Assembly (NCBI GenBank): GCA_023393895.1 | Contig: JAEXBT010000234.1 | Coordinates: 1-7,746 of the forward strand | Origin: Pseudomonadota bacterium | Lineage (GTDB): Bacteria; Pseudomonadota; Gammaproteobacteria; Xanthomonadales; Xanthomonadaceae | Length of the DNA: 7,746 bases | Direction: 5' to 3' | Part shown: piece after piece, positions 1 to 5,172 of the stretch | Layout: the number at the start of each line of letters is the position of its first letter | Numbering within the stretch: position 1 is the stretch's first letter | Program-made: the position numbers and the translations under genes | Notes under the pieces: model-generated | Told to the model about the DNA's origin: nothing | The model's database searches: none | The model's input: the letters and a program-made list of their open reading frames with translations, nothing else

Positions 1-1
1 C

Positions 2-457
2 CGCGAGCGCATCGGCGTCACCGGCCACAGCCATGGCGCGTTGATGACGGCGAACCTGCTGGCGCACTCGGACCTGTTCCGCGCCGGCGTGGCCAGCAGC
101 GGTGGCTACAACAAGACGCTGACGCCGTTCGGCTTCCAGAACGAGCGCCGCTCGCTGTGGGCCGCGCAGAAGGTGTACGAGGACGCGTCGACCTATTACC
201 ACGCCGACAGGATCAACGAACCGTTGCTGATCGTGCACGGCGAGGATGACGCCAACCCCGGCACCGAGCCGGTGCAGTCGCCGAAGCTGTTCCAGGCGAT
301 CCGCGGCAACGGCGGCACCGCGCGGCTGGTCATGCTGCCCTACGAGCCGCACTGGTACACCGCGAAGGAAAGCAACGAGCATTTCGCCGCCGAGATGCTC
401 GCCTGGTTCGACCGCTGGGTGAAGAGCGCGCCGCCGCGTGAGGCGCCGAAGAAGTGA
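2..457 (+). CDS. S9-family serine peptidase (prolyl oligopeptidase type), C-terminal part, 5' truncated
   Basis: The reading frame is open from base 2, so the gene starts outside the window. About 151 residues remain, which form most of the catalytic alpha/beta-hydrolase end. The catalytic triad is visible. The nucleophile serine lies in GHSHG (Ser codon 29-31). The acid is probably the second Asp of HGEDDANPGT (codon 248-250). The His is in PYEPHWY (codon 350-352). The stretches LLAHSDLFRAG, TLTPFGFQNE and INEPLLIVHGE are typical of the S9 branch annotated as acylaminoacyl-peptidase, glutamyl-endopeptidase-like or DPP-like. Such enzymes cleave peptides and are often exported, but the N-terminal propeller and any signal peptide are not in view, so substrate and location are unknown. 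One oddity is that the residues around the His are EPHWY, where many relatives have ESHGY. The gene ends with a lysine-rich tail and TGA, 107 bp before prpE, and shows no functional link to it. Confidence 0.88.
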   Translation, partial: RERIGVTGHSHGALMTANLLAHSDLFRAGVASSGGYNKTLTPFGFQNERRSLWAAQKVYEDASTYYHADRINEPLLIVHGEDDANPGTEPVQSPKLFQAIRGNGGTARLVMLPYEPHWYTAKESNEHFAAEMLAWFDRWVKSAPPREAPKK

Positions 458-464
458 GGTGAGT

Positions 465-484
465 GCCGCGCGTGAATGCGCGGC
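465..484. repeat. Short inverted repeat after the peptidase gene
   Basis: GCCGCGC (465-471) and GCGCGGC (478-484) are perfect complements around a 6-base loop, GTGAAT. The repeat begins 7 bp after the peptidase stop codon. It could slow or end transcription of that gene. No T run follows, so it is not a classic intrinsic terminator, and in DNA this GC-rich a 7-bp stem can arise by chance. Confidence 0.4.
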
Positions 485-502
485 GTCCGCTTCGACCAAA
501 GT

Positions 503-534
503 CCTAGCGCGCGTGCCGGCACGCGCGCGCTAGG
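503..534. repeat. Near-perfect 32-bp palindrome upstream of prpE
   Basis: The left arm CCTAGCGCGCGTGCC (503-517) pairs with the right arm GGCACGCGCGCGCTAGG (518-534). The only imperfection is one extra CG in the right arm, giving a 2-base bulge. There is essentially no loop, since the centre is GCC/GGC. It is bounded on each side by CTAG, usually a scarce tetranucleotide in proteobacterial genomes. It ends 30 bp before the prpE start. No T run follows. It could be a dyad operator controlling prpE, a bidirectional structure ending peptidase transcription, or a dispersed palindromic repeat. The sequence alone does not decide between these. Confidence 0.6.
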
Positions 535-564
535 CTGGGAGCCTCCTCCCGCAGGGATGGCGCC

Positions 565-2457
565 ATGGATTACGCCAGCTTCTACCAGCGTTCGATCGAC
601 GATCCCGAAGACTTCTGGGCCGAGCAGGCGAAGGCCATCCACTGGCACGTGCCGCCCGAGCGGATCCTCGACGATTCCAACCCGCCGTTCCGCAAGTGGT
701 TCGTCGGCGGGCAGACCAACCTCTGCTACAACGCGGTCGACCGCCACCTGGACGAGCGCGGTGGCCAGCTGGCGCTGGTCGCCATCTCCACGGAAACCGG
801 CGTCACCCGCGAGATCACCTATCAAGAACTGCATCGCGAGGTGAACGCCTTCGCCGCGGTGATCCGCGAGCTCGGCGTCGGGCGTGGCGACCGCGTGGTC
901 ATCTACATGCCCAACGTTGCCGAGGCGGTGTTCGCGATGCTGGCCTGCGCGCGCATCGGCGCCGTCCACTCGGTGGTGTTCGGTGGCTTCGCTTCGCACA
1001 ACCTCGCCATGCGCATCGACGACGCGCAGCCCAAGCTGCTGATCTGCGCCGATGCCGGCATGCGCGGCGGCAAGGTCATCGCCTACAAGCCGCTGGTCGA
1101 TGCGGCGATCGGCGAGAGCGCGCATCCACCGGCGAACGTGCTGATCGTCGATCGCGGGCTCGACCCGGGACACGCCCGCACGCCGGGCCGCGACCACGAC
1201 TACGCCACGCTGCGCGCCGGGCACGATGGCGTGGAAGTCCCGGTGCAATGGCTGGAATCGAACGAGCCCAGCTACCTGCTCTACACCAGCGGCACCACCG
1301 GCAAGCCCAAGGGCGTGCAGCGCGATGTGGGCGGTTATGCGGTGGCGATGGCGCTGTCGATGTGGGCGATCTACGACGTCCGCGCAGGGCAGGTGATGTT
1401 CTCCACCTCCGACGTGGGCTGGGCGGTCGGTCACTCCTACAACGTGTACGGGCCGCTGATCGCCGGTGCCACCACGATCCTCTACGAAGGGCTGCCCACC
1501 CATCCGGACGCCGGCATCTGGTGGCGCATCTGCGAGAAGTACGGCGTGCGCACGATGTTCTCCTCGCCGACCGCGGTGCGCGTGCTGAAGAAGCAGGAGG
1601 CGCACTGGCTCAGCGATTACGACCTGTCGAAGCTGCAGTACCTGTTCCTCGCCGGCGAGCCGCTCGACGAACCGACCGCGCACTGGATCAACGAGGGTCT
1701 CGGCAAGACCGTCATCGACAACTACTGGCAGACCGAAACCGGCTGGCCGGTGCTGGCGCTGATGCCGGGCGTGGAGATGAAGCCGGTGCGCTTCGGTTCG
1801 CCCGGCCTGCCGGTCCCCGGCTACCGCCTGAGGGTGATCGACGAGGCCACCGGCGAGGACGCCGCGCCCAACGAGAAGGGCGTGCTGGTGATCCAGTCGC
1901 CGCTGCCGCCCGGCTGCCTGAGCACCGTCTGGCGCAACGACGCGCGCTTCATGGCCGGCTATTTCAGCCATTTCAACGAGCTGCTGTATTCCTCGCTGGA
2001 CTGGGCGATCCGCGATGCCGACGGCTACACCTTCATACTCGGCCGCACCGACGACGTGATCAACGTGGCCGGCCATCGTCTGGGTACGCGCGAGATCGAT
2101 GAAGCGGTTTCGACCCACAGCGGCGTGGCCGAGGCCGCCGTGATCGGCGTCCACGACGAGCTGAAGGGCCAGGTGCCGATCGTCTTCGCCACGCTCAAGC
2201 AGGCACCAGCCGATGGCGATGCCCATGCGGTCGCCGCCGAGATGATGAAGCAGGTCGCCGACCAGCTGGGTGCGGTTGCCAAGCCGGCGCACGTCTACGT
2301 GGTGAACGCGTTGCCGAAGACCCGCTCGGGCAAGCTGCTGCGGCGTTCGCTGCAGGCGCTGGCCGAACATCGAGACCCGGGCGACCTGTCGACGCTGGAC
2401 GATCCGCATGCGCTGGACGAGGTGAGGCGGGCGCTGGAGCGCGGCGCCGACGCCTGA
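565..2457 (+). CDS. prpE: Propionate-CoA ligase (propionyl-CoA synthetase), PrpE
   Basis: This 630-residue enzyme has the usual length for the acetyl/propionyl-CoA synthetase family. It activates propionate with ATP and CoA to propionyl-CoA in the cytoplasm, feeding the methylcitrate cycle. The N-terminal cap (about 1-60, beginning [18 protein letters not shown]) is followed by the AMP-binding domain. That domain has the phosphate loop [11 protein letters not shown] at 240-250, continuing [10 protein letters not shown], the form I associate with PrpE. The adenine-binding motif YWQTETGWP is at 387-395. The hinge and C-terminal motif [18 protein letters not shown] is at 493-510. The catalytic lysine is K590 in [11 protein letters not shown]; in Salmonella PrpE the matching K592 is acylated, which switches the enzyme off. 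The ATG at 565 has AGGGA 7 bp upstream (553-557) and gives the expected N-terminus. The gene lies just upstream of prpB, which supports propionate over acetate as substrate. Acetyl-CoA synthetase is the alternative, but the signature and neighbours make it unlikely. Confidence 0.94.
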   Translation: MDYASFYQRSIDDPEDFWAEQAKAIHWHVPPERILDDSNPPFRKWFVGGQTNLCYNAVDRHLDERGGQLALVAISTETGVTREITYQELHREVNAFAAVIRELGVGRGDRVVIYMPNVAEAVFAMLACARIGAVHSVVFGGFASHNLAMRIDDAQPKLLICADAGMRGGKVIAYKPLVDAAIGESAHPPANVLIVDRGLDPGHARTPGRDHDYATLRAGHDGVEVPVQWLESNEPSYLLYTSGTTGKPKGVQRDVGGYAVAMALSMWAIYDVRAGQVMFSTSDVGWAVGHSYNVYGPLIAGATTILYEGLPTHPDAGIWWRICEKYGVRTMFSSPTAVRVLKKQEAHWLSDYDLSKLQYLFLAGEPLDEPTAHWINEGLGKTVIDNYWQTETGWPVLALMPGVEMKPVRFGSPGLPVPGYRLRVIDEATGEDAAPNEKGVLVIQSPLPPGCLSTVWRNDARFMAGYFSHFNELLYSSLDWAIRDADGYTFILGRTDDVINVAGHRLGTREIDEAVSTHSGVAEAAVIGVHDELKGQVPIVFATLKQAPADGDAHAVAAEMMKQVADQLGAVAKPAHVYVVNALPKTRSGKLLRRSLQALAEHRDPGDLSTLDDPHALDEVRRALERGADA

Positions 2458-2473
2458 CCTGTACCGATGGCCG

Positions 2474-2511
2474 ATGCGACGGCTTGCGCCGTCGCGTAAA
2501 ATCCCGTTTTT
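2474..2511 (+). terminator. GC-rich stem-loop followed by A and T runs in the prpE-prpB gap
   Basis: GCGACGGC (2476-2483) and GCCGTCGC (2488-2495) form a perfect 8-bp stem with a TTGC loop. In RNA the stem can extend by one G-U and one A-U pair (2474-2497). It is followed by AAAATCCCG and then TTTTT (2507-2511). This could terminate prpE transcription or act as an attenuator before prpB. Against a classic terminator, the T run starts about 10 bases after the stem instead of directly. The 3' foot of the stem also overlaps a TAAAAT box, so a promoter reading competes with this one. Confidence 0.45.
2497..2502 (+). promoter_or_regulatory. Candidate -10 box (TAAAAT) for the prpB operon
   Basis: TAAAAT matches the sigma-70 -10 consensus TATAAT at 5 of 6 bases and stands out in very GC-rich sequence. 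It would start RNA near 2509, leaving a short leader of about 16 bases that still contains the GGAG ribosome-binding site at 2516-2519. No convincing -35 box lies 16-18 bp upstream, so an activator may be needed or the call may be wrong. An identical box precedes acnD at 5127-5132. Confidence 0.42.
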
Positions 2512-2524
2512 ACGTGGAGTCCGC

Positions 2525-3421
2525 ATGAGCGCATCGACCTCCGCGGGCGCGCGTTTCCGCGCCGCCCTTGCCGAAGAATCCCCGCTGCAGGTGATGGGTG
2601 CCATCACCGCCTACGCCGGCCTGATGGCCAAGCGCGTCGGTTATCGGGCGCTGTACCTGTCGGGCGGCGGCGTTGCGGCCAACTCGCTGGGCATGCCCGA
2701 CCTCGGCATCTCGACGATGGAAGACGTGCTGACCGACGCGCGCCGCATCGTCGACGCCACGGGCATGCCGCTGCTGGTCGACATCGACACCGGCTGGGGC
2801 GGGGCATTCAACATCGGGCGTACCATCCGCAACTTCGAGCGCGTCGGCGTTGCCGCGGTGCACATGGAGGACCAGGTCGGGCAGAAGCGCTGCGGCCATC
2901 GTCCCGGCAAGGAGGTGGTGTCGAAGGCGGAGATGGTGGACCGGGTGAAGGCCGCGGTGGATGCACGCAGCGATCGCGATTTCGTGATCATGGCGCGCAC
3001 CGATGCCGCCGCTACCGAGGGACTGGACGCCGCGATCGAGCGCGCTGTCGCCTACGTCGAAGCCGGCGCCGACATGGTGTTCCCGGAAGCGATGAAGACG
3101 CTCGAGGACTACCGCAAGGTCAAGGCCGCGGTGAAGGTGCCGATCCTCGCCAACCTCACCGAGTTCGGCTCGACGCCGTTCTTCACCACCGAGGAGCTGC
3201 GCGAGGCCGGCGTGGACATCGCCCTGTATTGCTGCGGTGCCTACCGGGCCATGAACAAGGCCGCGCTCGGCTTCTACGAGACGGTGCGCCGCGAAGGCAC
3301 CCAGAAGAACACCATCGACCAGTTGCAGACCCGCGCCGAGCTCTATGACTTCCTGGGCTACCACGCCTACGAGGACAAGCTCGACGCCCTGTTCGCGTCG
3401 AAGAAAACCAGCGAGGAATGA
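2525..3421 (+). CDS. prpB: 2-Methylisocitrate lyase, PrpB
   Basis: This 298-residue protein of the isocitrate lyase/PEP mutase superfamily has the normal length for PrpB. It cleaves 2-methylisocitrate to pyruvate and succinate, the last step of the methylcitrate cycle, in the cytoplasm with Mg2+. Visible motifs are [16 protein letters not shown] (46-61, with D59), the metal-binding VDIDTGWGG (85-93, with D86 and D88), HMEDQ (113-117), and the lyase signature [10 protein letters not shown] (121-130). In that signature C123 is the catalytic cysteine and K121 an active-site lysine, at the same numbers as in E. coli PrpB. Those residues separate it from oxaloacetate decarboxylases and PEP mutases of the same fold. 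The ATG at 2525 is chosen because GGAG (2516-2519) lies 5 bp upstream and the protein then begins MSASTS. The frame extends 17 codons further to an ATG at 2474, but that start would fall inside the intergenic stem-loop. Its stop overlaps an ATG of the prpC frame, so the two genes are one transcript. Confidence 0.96.
   Translation: MSASTSAGARFRAALAEESPLQVMGAITAYAGLMAKRVGYRALYLSGGGVAANSLGMPDLGISTMEDVLTDARRIVDATGMPLLVDIDTGWGGAFNIGRTIRNFERVGVAAVHMEDQVGQKRCGHRPGKEVVSKAEMVDRVKAAVDARSDRDFVIMARTDAAATEGLDAAIERAVAYVEAGADMVFPEAMKTLEDYRKVKAAVKVPILANLTEFGSTPFFTTEELREAGVDIALYCCGAYRAMNKAALGFYETVRREGTQKNTIDQLQTRAELYDFLGYHAYEDKLDALFASKKTSEE
3414..3417 (+). promoter_or_regulatory. Ribosome-binding site of prpC, overlapping the end of prpB
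   Basis: AGGA within the last prpB codons lies 6 bp before the ATG at 3424 but directly against the ATG at 3418. The spacing therefore favours 3424 as the prpC start. It also implies that ribosomes finishing prpB help initiation on prpC. Confidence 0.55.
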
Positions 3422-3423
3422 TC

Positions 3424-4575
3424 ATGAGCGAAGCCACCCCCGCCGCCCCCAAGGTGAAGAAGTCGGTCGCGCTGTCCGGCACCGCCGCCGGCAACACCGC
3501 GCTGTGCACGGTCGGCCGCACCGGCAACGACCTGGCCTATCGCGGCTACGACATCAAGGACCTGGCCACGAAGTCGAGCTTCGAGGAGGTTGCGCACCTG
3601 CTGGTGCACGGCAGCCTGCCGACCGCCTCGCAGCTCAAGGCCTACCGCACCAAGCTCAAGCGCCTGCGTGGCCTGCCCGCGATCGTCACCGACGCGCTGG
3701 AACTGGTGCCGGCCAACGCGCATCCGATGGACGTGATGCGCACCGGCTGCTCGGTGCTCGGCACCGTGCTGCCAGAGCGCGAAGGCCACCCGGCCGCGGA
3801 GGCGCGCGACATCGCCGACCGCCTCATCGCCAGCTTCGGATCGATGCTGCTGTACTGGTGGCACTTCACCCGCAACGGCCGCCGCATCGACTGCGAGACC
3901 GATGACGATTCGGTTGCCGCGCATTTCCTGCATCTGCTGCACGGCGACAAGCCAAGCGCGCTGCATGCCGATGCACTGGACAAGTCGTTGATCCTCTACG
4001 CCGAGCACGAATTCAACGCCTCCACCTTCACCGCGCGGGTGATCGCCGGCACCGGCAGCGACATGTACAGCTGCATCACCGGTGCGATCGGCGCGCTGCG
4101 CGGCCCCAAGCATGGCGGTGCCAATGAGGTGGCGATGGACATCATCAGCCGCTACGGCAGTGCCGACGAAGCCGAGGCCGACATCAAGGCGCGGATGGAA
4201 CGCAAGGAGATCATCATCGGCTTCGGGCATCCGGTGTACACGGTCGGTGACCCGCGCAATCCGATCATCAAGGAGCTTTCGCGCAGCCTGTGCACGGACG
4301 GCGGCAACCCGACCCTGTTCGACGTCAGCGAGCGCATCGAGACGCTGATGTGGGACAGCAAGAAGATGTTCCCCAACCTCGACTGGTACTCGGCTTCCGC
4401 CTACCACATGATGGGCGTGCCGACCCCGATGTTCACGCCGCTGTTCGTCATCGCCCGCACCACAGGCTGGTCGGCGCACGTGATCGAACAGCGCGAGGAC
4501 GGCAAGATCATCCGCCCGAGCGCGAACTACACCGGGCCCGAGGACCGCGAATACGTGGCGATCGACCAGCGCTGA
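3424..4575 (+). CDS. prpC: 2-Methylcitrate synthase, PrpC
   Basis: This 383-residue protein belongs to the short (about 370-390 residue) citrate synthase class that includes methylcitrate synthases. It condenses propionyl-CoA with oxaloacetate to 2-methylcitrate, the committed step of the cycle. The citrate synthase catalytic residues are all present: H230 in [10 protein letters not shown]269 in GFGHPVY, and D320 in PNLDWYSA. Other recognisable stretches are [20 protein letters not shown] near the N-terminus and VARTTGW-type sequence ([15 protein letters not shown], 342-356) near the C-terminus. Placement between prpB and acnD makes methylcitrate synthase much likelier than housekeeping citrate synthase, although such enzymes often keep some acetyl-CoA activity. 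An in-frame ATG two codons earlier (3418) overlaps the prpB stop as ATGA. I prefer 3424 because of the ribosome-binding-site spacing, and the difference is only two residues. Confidence 0.95.
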   Translation: MSEATPAAPKVKKSVALSGTAAGNTALCTVGRTGNDLAYRGYDIKDLATKSSFEEVAHLLVHGSLPTASQLKAYRTKLKRLRGLPAIVTDALELVPANAHPMDVMRTGCSVLGTVLPEREGHPAAEARDIADRLIASFGSMLLYWWHFTRNGRRIDCETDDDSVAAHFLHLLHGDKPSALHADALDKSLILYAEHEFNASTFTARVIAGTGSDMYSCITGAIGALRGPKHGGANEVAMDIISRYGSADEAEADIKARMERKEIIIGFGHPVYTVGDPRNPIIKELSRSLCTDGGNPTLFDVSERIETLMWDSKKMFPNLDWYSASAYHMMGVPTPMFTPLFVIARTTGWSAHVIEQREDGKIIRPSANYTGPEDREYVAIDQR

Positions 4576-4587
4576 GCGCTGCTGGCG

Positions 4588-5073
4588 ATGTTGCCGCTGA
4601 TTCCCGCCGGCAGCTTCGACGAGCACCTGAAGGTCGTGCTGGTCACCGCACTGGTGACCGCGATCGTGGTGCTGTTGCACTACGAGGGCCTGAAGCTGCT
4701 GGCGCGGATCTACGGCCCGCGGACCCACCGTGACGGCGTGGGCAGTGGCCATCGCGCCGGCTTCATTGGCCTGATCTTCGCGTTGCTGGCGCTGCACGTG
4801 GTGGAGGTCTGGTGCTACGGCATCGCCTACTACTGGCTGGAGCACCAGCCGGACATGGGCTATGTGCATGGCGAACACGGGATCCGCACGCTGTTCGACG
4901 CCGTGTATTTCTCCGCGACGATCTACACCACGCTCGGGCTTGGCGACCTGTCGCCGGTGGGCGCGATCCGTCTGGTCGCCGGCATGGAATCGCTGACCGG
5001 GCTCCTGCTGATCACTTGGTCGGCGTCCTTCACCTATCTCGAGATGTCGCGACGCTGGATGCCGCGCGGCTGA
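4588..5073 (+). CDS. Small potassium-channel-like membrane protein (Ion_trans_2 type)
   Basis: This 161-residue protein looks like a small pore-loop cation channel in the inner membrane. Three hydrophobic segments are visible: about 14-38 (VVLVTALVTAIVVLL core), about 57-84 (FIGLIFALLALHVVEVW), and about 127-150 (LVAGMESLTGLLLITW). Between the second and third lies a re-entrant pore region, FDAVYFSATIYTTLGLGDLSP (103-123 overall). Its selectivity-filter motif is TTLGLGD (114-120), where classic potassium channels have T-V-G-Y-G-D. It has one pore motif per chain, so a tetramer is expected by family analogy. No cytoplasmic RCK/TrkA domain or cyclic-nucleotide domain is present. Potassium selectivity is inferred from the motif only. 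The loop before the pore has three histidines (86, 94, 97). The ATG lies 12 bp after the prpC stop with no clear Shine-Dalgarno, which suggests coupling to prpC translation. Its role in propionate metabolism is unknown. Confidence 0.82.
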   Translation: MLPLIPAGSFDEHLKVVLVTALVTAIVVLLHYEGLKLLARIYGPRTHRDGVGSGHRAGFIGLIFALLALHVVEVWCYGIAYYWLEHQPDMGYVHGEHGIRTLFDAVYFSATIYTTLGLGDLSPVGAIRLVAGMESLTGLLLITWSASFTYLEMSRRWMPRG

Positions 5074-5126
5074 CACACGCTCCGCTTGCGACCATCGGAC
5101 AACGCGTCTGCCGAGGGTGCAACGGC

Positions 5127-5132
5127 TAAAAT
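5127..5132 (+). promoter_or_regulatory. Candidate -10 box (TAAAAT) upstream of acnD
   Basis: This is the same TAAAAT hexamer as before prpB, set in a GC-rich 99-bp gap (5074-5172). It would start RNA near 5139 and give a leader of about 33 bases containing the acnD ribosome-binding site. No good -35 lies at normal spacing; TTGCGA at 5086-5091 is too far away. It could be an internal promoter allowing acnD to be transcribed apart from prpBC and the channel gene. Confidence 0.38.
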
Positions 5133-5158
5133 ACGGCGATGACCGCGCGCCCGGCGCG

Positions 5159-5164
5159 AAGGAG
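5159..5164 (+). promoter_or_regulatory. Strong Shine-Dalgarno for acnD
   Basis: AAGGAG lies 8 bp before the ATG at 5173. It is the best ribosome-binding site in the window and fixes the acnD start. An ATG at 5139 is out of frame with acnD and is not used for it. Confidence 0.7.
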
Positions 5165-5172
5165 CCGCAGCG

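Noticed and set aside
465..534. A CRISPR or tandem-repeat array between the peptidase and prpE
   Set aside because: There are only two unrelated inverted repeats, with no repeated unit and no regular spacing.
2474..2524. An upstream start for prpB at 2474, adding 17 residues
   Set aside because: It would lie at the base of the intergenic stem-loop, has no convincing ribosome-binding site, and the added residues do not resemble PrpB N-termini. The ATG at 2525 has GGAG at good spacing.
340..2607. A 755-codon open frame on the minus strand opposite prpE
   Set aside because: It runs opposite a gene with complete acyl-CoA synthetase motifs. Its predicted protein is rich in Arg, His, Ala and Gly with no recognisable domain, as expected for the antisense of high-GC codons.
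5061..5070. GCCGCGCGGC palindrome at the end of the channel gene as a terminator
   Set aside because: Ten bases of GC alternation inside coding sequence with no T run is ordinary for this composition.
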